Assembly (NCBI RefSeq): GCF_000150955.2
Contig: NC_011672.1
Location: 558,001-622,000 of the forward strand
Origin: Phaeodactylum tricornutum CCAP 1055/1
Taxonomy: Eukaryota; Bacillariophyta; Bacillariophyceae; Surirellales; Neidiaceae
Direction of reading: 5' to 3'
Length of the DNA stretch: 64,000 bases
A program made the translations under genes and the position numbers. Position 1 is the stretch's first letter. The number at the start of each line of letters is the position of its first letter. Shown piece after piece: positions 18,024-29,530 of the stretch. The notes beneath the pieces are model-generated. The model ran no database searches. It saw nothing but the letters and a program-made list of their open reading frames with translations, and was not told where the DNA came from.

Positions 18024-19464
18024 TTACGATTGCGGTTGCACCAAATTTTCTCCTCCATCGACGACTTTGGCCGATACAATCACGTCCCCTTCCAAGATGG
18101 AGCTCAAAAAGTCGGCGCCTTCGGTGACGTACCCAAAGCACGGATACCGTCCATCCAACACGTTTTTACCTGCCGGAGTCAGATCGGAATCAAAGAGTAA
18201 CCAAAAGAACTGTGAGCTACCTGAATTGGGATCGTACTCTTCTCGTGCCCAGCCCATAGCTCCGTAGGCCGAAAACGGCAGGACCGTTGCCTCCCCACCA
18301 CGGCCTTCGTCTTCGATGGTGGATTCGTATACCGGAGTGCTGTCTCCGCGAACCAGGATTTCAAGCGGAATGAGACGCTCTCCGTGTTTTCCGTTCCCTA
18401 CCGTCTTGCTACCTTTAGCAACATAGCCATCGGCTTCACCGGCTGGATCACCAGTCTGTACAACGAAGCCATCCGATCGTTGGATTTCCATTTTGTTGTA
18501 AAAGCCCTTCTGAACCAAATCAATAAAGTTTCCACCAGTGACTGGAGCAGTATAACCATCAATCACCATTACGAGTTTTGCCTGAGGAACGATTTTTCCG
18601 TTGTAGTCAAAGGTCGACTTATCAGCTTTGTCGATAAGCATTTCCACCGTCGCGCGACCATGGAGTTGCGGCAAGTCGGAGTACTCTTCGGGAACGGGTC
18701 GTTTGTATCCCGCCGGAATCAGCTGCTCTTCCAAGGCGGTCAGCTGATCCACAACAACCTGTTGGGCAGCATAAGCCTTGTCCAAGGCTGTGCGCTCCTG
18801 TTCAGATCCTTGAAAGGCTTCTTGACTTTCTTTGAGGGCGTCAGCGAGGGGATCGAGTTTCACAACCATGTCCTTAATAATCGCACCACAAATAGAAGGG
18901 TCCCGGCAGGCAGCCTTTACCTTGTCCGCATCCTTACCCACGAGAAAGGCTTTGGATTTTTTTACGGCATCAGCGGCAGCCAGCTTGCGCTTGGAGCCAA
19001 TGTCCAATTTAATTCCTTCCAAACTTGCCTGCAACTTGCGCACCTTTCCGAAAGTGACGAGAGGACAGAGTTAGAAAAGCTACGTACAGGCCGGATCGTG
19101 CACTATGAATAAGAGAGCGCGTATGGTTCCGTACCTCTTTGTTCTTAATGGGCAATCCGAGACGCAGGAGACTTTCGGGGTCCTTGTTGACGCGGGAACC
19201 ACTTCCGGAGGCCATTTCCTTGGCCACGGCGGGTGGCGTCGCAAAAAAGGCTGACTGGGTTTCGGGATTGACGGGCGTCGACCACAAGGCAGCCGTAACG
19301 AGAGCCGTCGCCACGGTCATTTTCCCCCAGTCTTGCCAGGGCGTGGATGCCTCTAACGAAGTCGTGGATGCCGTTGTTCGCATCGTCGGTTGGCGAGGAG
19401 CAAACGCTGCAGTCGAAGCGGTCAGCGCGAGCCATCCTAGAACGGCGGCAGAAGTGAGCTTCAT
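18024..19464 (-). CDS. Thylakoid lumen cyclophilin, CYP38/TLP40-like
   Basis: Two exons, 19464-19135 and 19043-18024, joined in phase 0 over a 91-nt GT-AG intron, give 449 residues, close to Arabidopsis CYP38 (437). The start is a diatom plastid leader: a signal peptide ending TASTAAFAP with Phe at +1, a transit-like part, then a hydrophobic thylakoid-transfer segment ending PAVAKE. The mature part has the helical N-terminal domain (LDPLADALKESQEAF) and a divergent cyclophilin domain from about residue 255 (GYTAPVTGGNFIDLV, KMEIQRSDGFVVQTG). In plants CYP38 acts in the lumen in photosystem II assembly and has little isomerase activity. The match is strong along the whole length. The first exon carries all the targeting information. 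Confidence 0.9.
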
Positions 19465-20242
19465 GTTTGGTGTCTAGAATGAACACTGGTCGCTTCCACG
19501 AGATCTTCGAGACTATATGACGTTTGGGTAAATGTATCGCTCTGCAGTTTTCCTGGATGAGAACACCTCCGATGGGTCCTTACGGTATAGTGTGAATGAG
19601 CTGTGAAACTTTTCCCTGTAGCATGATGATGGGCGGGGCCCTCTGACACCAGGATTCAGCTGACCAAGTAGGCTACGCATATACCCATGGTTCGTGTCGG
19701 AGGGCATGGCAAGACATTCGATACACTCTATCCCTCGTGTGTAAATCTATTTCTTTTGAAGACAGAATCAATATTGAAATGTTCACACGCCGAAGGTATC
19801 TAGTGCACCACTATGACGTACGCGAACAAGTTCCAAAGCGTTCGAAATCTACTATGAAGCGGATACCACCTGTTGGATTTTGCTTTCCAGCTAACCGTTA
19901 TTTGTTTGAAAAATCAAATAATTTTCAAAGATCCTGTGAAGTTTTTGCGACATGCATTCCAGGGCTACAGCGAGGGGTAGGGCTTTCCATCTTGTTGTGG
20001 AACGGAAACTGTCGACACGCGGCGAGGCAAAGTGACCGAGAATGACACGCGGTGAGTGTCATCCCTGACCGGTGGTCTGTTCACTTCCGAACATTCTTGT
20101 TCGCTCCCAGACTCTCGTCCTTGGTGTTTGTTGGTTCCGTGGCTGCTTCTTTCTAGATCGGTTCTCTCTGACTATCTTTGATGACTTCTGTTGCTGACCA
20201 GGAAGAGAACAGAAGAAAACGGACTTTGGGTAGCTCTTCGAG
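19465..20242. promoter_or_regulatory. Divergent promoter region, CYP38-like / PERK-like genes
   Basis: 778 bp between two divergent start codons. It contains the inverted repeat at 20042-20062 listed separately; I see no gene. Confidence 0.5.
20042..20062. promoter_or_regulatory. Inverted repeat upstream of PERK-like gene
   Basis: Perfect 7-bp arms ATGACAC and GTGTCAT flank a 7-nt spacer, 181-201 bp before the kinase ATG. The TGAC half-sites resemble bZIP-type sites, but a function is only a guess; such arms can occur by chance. Confidence 0.25.
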
Positions 20243-23200
20243 ATGAATCGACGGCAGCGGCGCGGAGTTGTCTGGGCTGTTCTCGTTCTGCCATTGTTCC
20301 TTTCTCTCGGTCGTTCTGTATTCGGAGCACACAAGTCTTCTCGAACGGAAGCTGGTGCCGAAGCATCCACAACGGAGTCATTGTTTGTTCTATGCACCGC
20401 CGACGGAACCATTTACTCCATTGACGCTTGGACGGGAGAATTCCAATCAGTCGTGTTGACTGGATCACCGTTGATCTCACACCACCAGCACGCAGCTCGA
20501 GACGAGCATGCGGAAAGTTCACACAGCATGATGGTACCCGGCTTGGACGGAACCCTTTACTGGAAAGAAGATGGCGGGGCACTTCAAGCTTTGCCGCTCA
20601 CGATGGAATCAATTCTGGAACATCCGGTACGGTCCTGTGATCCGGAAGACCAACACTGTGGCATTCTCACAGCGACAGCCCATACATCGCTTATTGCCCT
20701 AGATGAGTGGGGAAAGCTAGCGTGGAAAACGATTCCCGGATCGACGGACGACCCGCTTCAGGCTCCGACGACTTCTTCCAATGCCGATGAGAACACGACA
20801 CCTCGTCCGAACGAAGAACAAGCGCAGGCATCGTCGGTACTGTTACAGCGTAAAGACTACTGGATCCAACATATCTCCTCCGAAACAGGTCGGCAAGTTT
20901 GGAACGCGACACTAGGAATGTACCAGGCATTGGAATTTGATGCCGATGAGCAAGACGAAGAAGGTCGACTCTTGCCTGGGGCCAGTACCTCTAGACACTC
21001 CGGCGCTACACACTTTCCAGGCGTGGTTTTTTCGAATGCGGGACGGACATTGGCCGGCGTGGATCTTCAAACACAATCCATCTTGTGGCAGATCGACACA
21101 CCTACCGTATTGGCGACCGTATTTGGTATGCATGCGGGTCAATGGAAACCTGTACACGTGTTGCAATCTCACCCATTGGAATCTGAAACAATGCCCAAAG
21201 TGGTACAGCAACGAGCCTTGCCGGATCGCGCCTCGCCGGTAACACAGTATGTAGATTACGCGGAACTTTGGAGACAGCACCAATCGTCGGCGGAGCAAAC
21301 GCATCGATGGTGTCCCCGAACGACCTGTCTCCCCAATCAACCTTGTGAATGTTCGGAATTCAATGACGACACTTGTGTGGATACCGAACCTTCTCGTCTC
21401 GAGCTACCATCGCCCACTTCTGCAGTGCCCATGTTGGTTTCTCAGGTTGACGGTTTGCTGTTGTCCTGGCGTGTCGTGTCGCTTATCGTTGGGAGTTTGC
21501 TTGGACTAGTGGTTTGTGGACAGTTTTGGTACATTCGCAAAAAAGAAAAGTGGTCGCAAGCGACGAAGACGTCCCGATCGCGTTCTTCTTCTTTTGCCAC
21601 AAACTCGCATGAGGATCAAGTTGACGGACCCATGATTGGAATGAAACGCACCATGAGCTTACCGGCGATTCTAAAGCCTGAAAATTCTACCGCTCTGCCG
21701 ACGCAATCTTCGGTTGATATTGTCCCGAGTGCTCCAGCATATTCGAGTCCTGCACCCTCGTCGAAAGACGCCAGCGGTAGCATTCCGTTGGTGCGGTATT
21801 CTCGGTACGCGTCCGAATTTCAAGAGCTGCGGGCTTTAGGGAAAGGCGGATTTGGTACTGTCTTTCAGTGTCAAAACTCCTTGGACGGTCGAGATTATGC
21901 CATTAAGAAGATATTGATCCGAGGAAATGACCTTAATTTCCAAACTCGTTTGGAGCGAGTTTTGCGAGAAGTCAAAATCTTGGCGGTGTTGGACCATCCG
22001 CATATTGTTCGATACTACACGGCGTGGTTGGAACTAGAAGAAAGCAATCATGACGAGAGTTTGAACGTGGACGACGACGAAACATTGTCTCGAAAATTTT
22101 CGAGCTCACTCTTGACAGAACAAACAGATTGGAATGCCCACAAAACAGGACACAACAAATCGCCAAGGCCAAGAACACAAGGGCTAATAATGGGCGGTGA
22201 AGAAAACGGTTGGCGAGACGATTTTGGACTTTCCGAAGAACCGTCATTCATTGTGCGCCGGACTTTTCATAGGGAAATCTCCGACTGCGGCTTTATTTTC
22301 GAAAACAGTAACGAAACGGGAACGGGCACTTCTCCGGACGAGGTTACAGCAAATCAAGACACAGAAGCGGTCGAGGATGTCTGTTCGCATCATCAAGACC
22401 TGAAGTCGCTGGATAAAATTGCGGATCCTGTTGTCACCGGCGATCTTCCTCGATCCCCGTCGAGTAGCTCAGACATAAGCGCGAGTGTGGTCATTGCACC
22501 CGAACTCGCGAAGGCGTTGAAAAAGTCTAGCGACCCACCTTTACGGACTGTCCGGCATATTTTATATATTCAAATGCAGCTTTGCAGTCAAGAAACGGTC
22601 AATGATTTCTTGACTGACGCGAATGCGCGAAAGGGGGTAGCGCCGGAAGGCGTCGACGTTCCATCGGCGTTGAAGCTATTTTTCCAAATCGCGCAAGCTG
22701 TCCAGCATGTACATGGACGGGGTTTAATCCATCGCGATCTGAAACCCAGCAACTGCTTTATCGATGGATCAGGCAACGTGAAAGTCGGTGATTTTGGCTT
22801 GAGCCGCGAATCAACAGACAAAGACGAAGGGGAGGCTTCTTTTCCTCAATCTCGGCAAGAGGATCGAGTTTTCGACAATCACACTGCCGGAATTGGGACC
22901 CGATCATACGCGAGTCCGGAACAAATGAATGGCTCAGACTATGATTCAAGTACAGATGTTTACTCGTTGGGAATTATCTTGTTTGAATTGTGCTATCCCA
23001 TGTACACCGGTATGGAACGCAATATCTGTTTGAGCCAGCTACGATGTTTGCGCTTTCCAGAGACGTGGCATGCCACAGTGGGACGAGGGTTTCCGACACT
23101 TCAAAATCTGATCAAATCTATGCTCAGTCCCAATCCTAATGAACGCCCCACAGCAGGGGTCGTCGCGCAGCACATTCAGTCGATTCTCGGGGAATTTACG

Positions 23201-23530
23201 ATTCAATCTTTGGATCTCCAGGACGCGCCCGGTACAATCTTGTTGCGCGTCGAAGCAGAGCATCGAGATGATGTCCTGCGGTACACAATGCAATGTATTC
23301 AAAACGTGGCGGAGGAGGACGATGCAGCAGAGGGCAAGATAGAAATTGTACAGTATGGTCTTCGTAGCTCAAATCGCAACAAAGATAAACCTACCGCCGT
23401 AATGGAGTTTGCCCTTCGATCCAGTCTTCCCGGGACAATGTTTGTTGAGTACTTGCGGAAACGGCCGGAGGTATTCGTTGTGAGGCAAGTGTCCCACTCT
23501 TCGGGATCTAGCGACTCGAGGAGTCACTGA
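20243..23530 (+). CDS. PERK-like ER transmembrane eIF2alpha kinase
   Basis: A single-exon protein of 1,095 residues. It starts with a signal peptide (hydrophobic 9-27), then a lumenal part with beta-propeller-like strands (FVLCTADGTIYSIDAWTGE), as in PERK and IRE1. A Cys cluster precedes a membrane span (about 406-430). The cytosolic kinase domain starts near residue 525 with GKGGFGTVF, catalytic Lys in YAIKKI (about 555) and HPHIVRYYTAW. An acidic insert of about 170 residues splits the N-lobe, typical of eIF2alpha kinases. Then come IHRDLKPSN (about 830), DFG (about 850) and YASPEQ. PERK phosphorylates eIF2alpha and slows translation when unfolded proteins accumulate in the ER. All catalytic motifs are present. 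A GCN2-type kinase is less likely because of the signal peptide and membrane span. Confidence 0.88.
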   Translation: MNRRQRRGVVWAVLVLPLFLSLGRSVFGAHKSSRTEAGAEASTTESLFVLCTADGTIYSIDAWTGEFQSVVLTGSPLISHHQHAARDEHAESSHSMMVPGLDGTLYWKEDGGALQALPLTMESILEHPVRSCDPEDQHCGILTATAHTSLIALDEWGKLAWKTIPGSTDDPLQAPTTSSNADENTTPRPNEEQAQASSVLLQRKDYWIQHISSETGRQVWNATLGMYQALEFDADEQDEEGRLLPGASTSRHSGATHFPGVVFSNAGRTLAGVDLQTQSILWQIDTPTVLATVFGMHAGQWKPVHVLQSHPLESETMPKVVQQRALPDRASPVTQYVDYAELWRQHQSSAEQTHRWCPRTTCLPNQPCECSEFNDDTCVDTEPSRLELPSPTSAVPMLVSQVDGLLLSWRVVSLIVGSLLGLVVCGQFWYIRKKEKWSQATKTSRSRSSSFATNSHEDQVDGPMIGMKRTMSLPAILKPENSTALPTQSSVDIVPSAPAYSSPAPSSKDASGSIPLVRYSRYASEFQELRALGKGGFGTVFQCQNSLDGRDYAIKKILIRGNDLNFQTRLERVLREVKILAVLDHPHIVRYYTAWLELEESNHDESLNVDDDETLSRKFSSSLLTEQTDWNAHKTGHNKSPRPRTQGLIMGGEENGWRDDFGLSEEPSFIVRRTFHREISDCGFIFENSNETGTGTSPDEVTANQDTEAVEDVCSHHQDLKSLDKIADPVVTGDLPRSPSSSSDISASVVIAPELAKALKKSSDPPLRTVRHILYIQMQLCSQETVNDFLTDANARKGVAPEGVDVPSALKLFFQIAQAVQHVHGRGLIHRDLKPSNCFIDGSGNVKVGDFGLSRESTDKDEGEASFPQSRQEDRVFDNHTAGIGTRSYASPEQMNGSDYDSSTDVYSLGIILFELCYPMYTGMERNICLSQLRCLRFPETWHATVGRGFPTLQNLIKSMLSPNPNERPTAGVVAQHIQSILGEFTIQSLDLQDAPGTILLRVEAEHRDDVLRYTMQCIQNVAEEDDAAEGKIEIVQYGLRSSNRNKDKPTAVMEFALRSSLPGTMFVEYLRKRPEVFVVRQVSHSSGSSDSRSH

Positions 23531-24518
23531 CACCGAAAGATGAGGATTGCTCAAGTGACTTTTCTCGCGTTCTCGCTCGTAGTTCCTTCATTCTAAGGCT
23601 TCCTCCTTACGCCACTCATAAACCTACCATCTACTGACCTGCATAGAAGAGTAGAAATTTGGAGCAAGGAGAATTTTGGTTCTTCGCTCCAAATGAAGAA
23701 GTAAGATGCTCAAATTCTGGTGAACATACCACCACTAGGCCATTGGGACACTTTAACGGAGCAACTCGGCTCCATGCCAAGCCAAATCCATGTCTTTCAT
23801 CGCGATAAGTATAATACAGGAACAACAAGCCTTTTTTTGGGTCTGTGTTCGACAGTTTAGTCTACATTGCAAATTTCCAAAAATCGGATCTGTAACGCAG
23901 TTTATCTTTACCAAAAGTGCAGCGCAGCCATTGGATCTTCAATTGAGCACATCAAAGTCTGCAGCACGACACATGATGAGATGTACCAACGAAGATGGCT
24001 TTGCTTGGGGTGGGGAACCACCGGGATGACACGAATGAACAGATGGATATCGCTGCTTAGGATAGGACGATGATACAAAATATCCTGGGCAGTCCCAACA
24101 CCTAGCAAAAAATCTTACAGTACCACCCTATATATATATATTCTAGCTATTACACATTTCGGTACTATCGAAAACGTGCACAGCGAGCTGTCAAATCTCG
24201 CAAGGTAGCTCTGTTTTCGTAAGTACGCCACCCGGTTCGGTATGAATTTTTCAAGCTCACTTTTGCTCCAAGATAGGCAAGGGTTTGGTCTGTCCTGCAA
24301 GCCGAAAAAACAAGGTAATATTCACAGTCAGATCATACAAAAATATTGATTGCCAAAGATTCTCCAGAGACAACCGATAAAAAATTCTGTCGAGCGACGA
24401 CGGACGTCGAGGAAACCACCCATTTACCGACCGTGTGATTTTGCATGTTTTGCTGTTCGGGGACACACATCGTAGTTCGAGAAACAGTGAGACGACTCAT
24501 TGACAGTGAACAAGCACC
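23531..24518. other. Tandem intergenic region
   Basis: 988 bp between the PERK-like and PPR genes, both on the plus strand. A short TA microsatellite lies near 24128-24141. Short frames here show no family features; I see no gene. Confidence 0.5.
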
Positions 24519-27500
24519 ATGCTGGCACGTTCTATAGGAAGTTCTACAGCTCGTCTTCGGCTTACAAATAGCAAAGACTTTGCGGGAGTTGACCGAGCGC
24601 GTCAAGTTGTACGAGATTTTTCCTCTTGGCAACAACGTCAACAAGTCCGTTTTCATTCGTTTGCTAGAATCACACCCGGATTAGTATCCAGCAGCGATCT
24701 AGTTGAAAACTCTTGCTGCAGAAGAAGTACCGAAAATCCCCTATTTCAACAGGTGCGGTGGAAAAGGAAAGACGGACACAAGGCTTTCGGTCGCGAGCGC
24801 CCGCCAACGAAGGCACAACGCAAACGCTATAACCGGTCCTTGCAAGCAAAAGAAAGCAAGCATGGAGTCCCGGGGAGTAAGGCAGGAATACGGCGAGAGT
24901 GGGAAGCGGAACGAAGAGAAGATATAATGAACCCCCCACCAGATCTCCAGCTAGATGACATGGAGTATGGAATGGGAGACGCTATGCTAGACGATCTCAT
25001 GGGCAACACAGCATATTTGACGGCTCAAGAAACTCCCGAGCCGGCATACCTTGGACATCTCCACAAAAAGTTCTTTAGCCAAGCTGCTAACCGTATGCAA
25101 ACGTATAAAGATCAGCTGGAGCGATTAAGCGACCCCAATAGCGACACGAGCCAACTGGTGGCCGCGGACCGCGTGGAAATGCCAAACGACAAAAACATTT
25201 CTCTCGCGCTTCGTGCTTTTCGCGATCGGTACGGCACCAAACGACAACCGATAGGAATGGTGAAAGCGTTGGAGCATCTGGTGAAAGATATCGGTGTTCC
25301 TATTACCGCTTTTGGCGAAAATACCTACACAACTCTAATGACGTGTAGCCGCAGTCCAGCCGAAGCTCGACGTATCATTGACTTGATGAGAAAAGAGCAG
25401 CATCCTGTCTCGTCGTACAGCTGGTCCATTTTAGTAGATACGTACGCAAAGGCTGGCGACTTTAAAGGCTGTGCAAATGCACAACTCGAAATGATTAACG
25501 ACGGTATTCCTCCAACCTTGGTATCCTTTACCTCCCTTCTCGCGGCTTGTGCCAAAGTTTGCAATGACGGTCGCGTTGCGCATAGTATTCGAGCTCAGGC
25601 GGGAAAACTGGGCTGGGAAAAGTGGCAAGAAATGCGTGTGGTGGGTGTTCATCCGGATGTGATGGCCTACGGTGCTATGCTAAAGCTCACGGCAGCTCGG
25701 GGACATCCGGAACGTGCAATTAATATTCTAGAAGAAATGCAACAAATGGATGTCAAGCCCACAACCCTTTGTTTCAGCTATGCTCTTCGAGCAGTCGCTA
25801 AGAGTCATTCAACATCCATTCGCTACGAGCGAGGTGCATCGCGAAAGATGAAAAGACGGGAGTTTCTGACGCATCACCACGGTAAGCTCGCGCGGTCGAT
25901 TGTACTTCTTGCCGAAAACGCTGAAGTCAAACAGGACCAGGGATTTGTATCAGCACTTATAATGTGTGCAGCTGCTGCCGGTGATGTTGCTACTGCCAAG
26001 GCGATTTATATTGCTAGCCAAATCCGCCAATTGGATGAGCTTCGAACTATTGGATCTGATCAGCATCTGGCAAGACTGAGAGGAGAGGACATCCATCAAT
26101 ATGAGGGTGGCCTTTTGGAAGATCCTTCTCTTTCGAATACAAACTCTTCTCTCAGCTTGCCTCCTCAAAACATGGGTCGTAAGTATCCAAGTTTCGAAGA
26201 ACGAGAATATGGGAAAGACTCGAGAGTTCTCTCTGCCATTCTTCACGCCTGTGCATGTGCTGTTGATAAAAATGGTATCGGTGATATGTGGCAAGGTCGC
26301 GAAAACCAAGGGTATTTGTGCGAAAATTCTCTTCGGCTACTCAAGGCTCGACAGGTGCCAAAGTTTGTCGATAATTCTATTCCTGGCCAAACGAGGACGG
26401 ATGCACTCAAGTGGGAAGGAGAGTATCGGGATGAGGACTATCGCGGAAAAAAGCGGAGTCCTCGTAAATTCCGAGGAGTCGAAGAAGACATCGAAGCCGG
26501 AACGACTCTTGATCAGGTTGACGGGGACATTGCTCGTATGTATGAAGACAAAGAGGGCCGTTTGAAAAAGGAATACCGAAGCACGTCATTCGAGGACGTT
26601 TGGAAATTGAAATATGGCGAGGATTGGGCCAACGACAGCGGTACAAAAAGGATCGAAGAAAGGCCGATGTTCAACCTCGAGTCAGGTCTGACGTCAACAG
26701 GAACAGGAGACGCTTCTGTACGGGATGACGGCACTAATGAGATCGAAGAACAAATGTTCTTTGACAGAGAATCCATGCGATGGACGACAATACCATTAAG
26801 CGAACGGACGAAAACGCGACCGTCTAGTGTAGAGATTAATTTACCTGCAGTTGAAGGTCCGCCGCCGGAGCATGAAGAGATGTATTTTCATAAAGAGACA
26901 TCTCGTTGGATGACTCGTGCGGTTACGCCATCGAACATGACACCAGAAACTGAAAAAAACATGTCGCAGGCTGTTAGCCCCTCAGAATCGCGTGACGCAC
27001 AGGAAGCTGTCGACTTCGACGACAGCAACGAGGACCTATACTTCGACAAAGACGAGAGGCGTTGGAAAACGAGAAGCAGAGCAGACGCAGAGAACGCACG
27101 TCGAACCGCGTTTGAAAACCAGATCCTTCAAGCGAAGAGCCAGCCAAACACGAAAATGGCAGACAGAGAGAAGGTTAGTTTTTGTAGCATCGACAAGAGG
27201 CCGTACTTTTTGCACGTTACCAGTGAAGCAGTCTCTTTATAAGGAGCGACGTTGTTGCTTTGTCTGGATCGACGTACGGCAAAAGAAACCGCTTGAGAGC
27301 CTTCGGAGAGTGTGTTGCTAGACATCTATGAAGCAGCGCTTTCGGAGTTTTTTTGCTACAACTCAAATTGTTTTCCCTTTTTGCGTAGGTCGACACCGAA
27401 AAGACAGTTAAAAAAGGACACGAGTTTCAGATCTTCTACAGCGAACTTCGAAAGGAAATGCAAGAAAGTGGAGAGACGATTGACGATTTGACGGAGGATG

Positions 27501-28798
27501 AAGCCTATGAACTATTCTTGTCTGCAGAAGAAGAATACAACGAAATGATGGACATGGATCCAGACGAGTTTTCGACTTTGATCGACGAGCTCGATGACGA
27601 AGAATTGGCTACCCTATCTTCTAAATCTTTGCCTGAGCCGGAAAGTGCTCTTTCTTCCAATCTTGGAGCGGCTGAGATCAAGTCAAAACAAGAGTTACAT
27701 GCTAAGATTGAAGAACTAAAGGATGAATGGGACGATAGCGATGATGCCCCGGATGATATGTTCGAGCCATCTTTCTCCCCCAGCTCATATAAGAGCGTCC
27801 ATAGCCAATCTTCTCCTGTTCGCGAGAAGACATTTCTGGAGGAACCAACGGTGACAACCACTCACGCTGCACAGGAACCTACCATTTCTTCCGTGAGAGT
27901 GTTGGATGCAGAATATGTTGAAAAGCCACTCACCGGACAATCTCCTTCACCGAAAAATGTTGGCCTTGAGCAAATTGCTGGTGGTCGAGACGTTTTCCCC
28001 GGTGCGTTTCAGGAGCATGCTGCAGCCACGGACGCGGAGAGTTTTACCAAGATCGACGAGCAACTAGAGTTGCTCCGTGGCATGCTTCCAGGGTTTTCCG
28101 ACAAGAGACTAAGTAAGATTCGAAAAGCCTTCCGCAGCTCGCTTGGCGACCCTTCTCTACTCGAGCTCACTTTAATTGCACGGGAGCAAATGCCTGATTA
28201 CATCACCAATAATTGGCTCAAGCATATGAGCAGTTTGACCTCTCGCTACATCATGCATAAGGCTGTTGAGGAAGAGAAAATTGATGTTCACGTGCTCAAT
28301 GCTGTCCTCGAGCTCGATACGGCAGCTGGTAGCCTAGACCGGGCGTTGCAATTTTATGAGACCGAGTTTGCTATCCGAAATTTGGAGCCAACGGCATACA
28401 GCGCCCGGCTTGTGATACAAATGTTTGTCAAAAATAAAAGACTGCAACGTGCTTTGACGTTCAAGAACTCGATTGAAATGAGGGGAAGGACGCTTGACAT
28501 ACTGTCATACGGCGCCTTGATAGACTATTGCAGTCGCCATGAACAACTGGGATCGGCCCTACTGCTTTTAAAGGAGTGCCTTAGTAAGCACGAGGCGCCA
28601 CCTGGCGAAGCCTACCTCAAGCATGTCCGACTGCTGTGTCGTCAAGCCGACCTTATTGAAGAAATTGGCCTGGAAGATATGATTGGCAAAGATCCGATCG
28701 AATGGCTGAGGCACGGCGAGGCAAATCTCAAGCGAGATATGTCTAAAAAAGGCCGCCGCGATATTAATCTTGGGCGGAATCGACTCATGCAGCTTTAA
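24519..28798 (+). CDS. Long PPR protein, probably mitochondrial
   Basis: Two exons, 24519-27173 and 27389-28798, joined in phase 0 over a 215-nt intron (GTTAGT...GCGTAG), give 1,354 residues. Reading on into the intron adds 23 residues and a stop, so intron retention would drop the C-terminal third. The Arg/Ser-rich N-terminus looks like a mitochondrial presequence. PPR-like helical pairs lie at about 265-420 (SWSILVDTYAKAGDFKGCANAQLEM... type, and YGAMLKLTAARGHPERA) and again in exon 2 (ILSYGALIDYCSRHEQLGSA). Between them lie three copies of a short motif like EDLYFDKDERRWKTR (about residues 743, 786, 836) and a long acidic region. PPR proteins bind organelle RNA; the target here is unknown. 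Plastid targeting is unlikely, as there is no ASAF-type leader. Confidence 0.8.
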
Positions 28799-28867
28799 AC
28801 TAAAAAAAGTTACAGCTTTAAGACCTAAGCCTCTAAGATTAACCGAATATTTCTCTGAGTTGGTGAT

Positions 28868-29530
28868 CTACGCGATCTGGTTCATCAGGGAAGTAATGGC
28901 TGCGTACGTAACGCCTTCTTGATACACACGCTGTCTTTTCGTGTTGTCGACTGTCGCTTGGAAGGACACAGTCGAATCATTGACATATTCTACAGAAGAA
29001 TGCTCCAAGGCTGTCACAAGAGCCGGTGACGAAGCATTCAATGCGGAAAGGACAACTTGCGTAGGTGCATCCTTGTAGGACAACGCTAGAACGTCCAAAA
29101 TGGCCCCCTGCAGTTTCACAATCGAATTTTTCGCGAAGACCGCAATTACCGGATCTTCGGACGACTTCAATTTCTCATACGTTTTCCAAAATGCTACAAA
29201 CTGACACGCTTCCAACTGCGAAGCACATTCCAGAACCGTGGCACAGGGTTCGGTCTTCTGTACCGCTATTGGAATCATATACGACAAAGCCAAAATGTCC
29301 GTACTAGGATAGCCCTCGAGTAAAGCCAACATGCACGCGTACGCAACCTTACTTTCATTCATGGTCCCCGGGAAAAGTTGATAGGTCTTCACCAGATAGC
29401 GTACGGCATCGGCTTCATACGGAACCGACCCCGATGTTTGCGCATCCAAGTACGCCTCGAGTTGCGGCAGCGAAGTGGATTTCGGACCTGATGCAACCAG
29501 GGTCTTAATTTCAGCGAGCGTAGGAGCCAT
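28868..29530 (-). CDS. EIF3K: Translation initiation factor eIF3 subunit k
   Basis: A protein of 220 residues from the ATG at 29530 (human eIF3k has 218). It shows the helical N-terminal half and PCI/CSN8-like C-terminal half of the family: YEADAVRYLVKTYQLFPG, then LEACQFVAFWKTYEKLK, the family's LEACDFQxFW element, then a C-terminal winged-helix-like region. In eukaryotes eIF3k is a non-core eIF3 subunit paired with eIF3l in the cytosol. The frame extends 31 codons upstream to a non-ATG codon, so the internal ATG is taken. It ends tail-to-tail with the PPR gene, 69 bp apart. Confidence 0.85.
   Translation of the reverse strand: MAPTLAEIKTLVASGPKSTSLPQLEAYLDAQTSGSVPYEADAVRYLVKTYQLFPGTMNESKVAYACMLALLEGYPSTDILALSYMIPIAVQKTEPCATVLECASQLEACQFVAFWKTYEKLKSSEDPVIAVFAKNSIVKLQGAILDVLALSYKDAPTQVVLSALNASSPALVTALEHSSVEYVNDSTVSFQATVDNTKRQRVYQEGVTYAAITSLMNQIA

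Noticed and set aside
24128-24141. Short TA microsatellite
   Set aside because: Too short to be informative; ordinary intergenic sequence.
27174-27242. Stop at 27242 as the true end of the PPR gene
   Set aside because: A good GT-AG intron joins the frame to the next exon in phase, and the downstream part continues with PPR-like helices.
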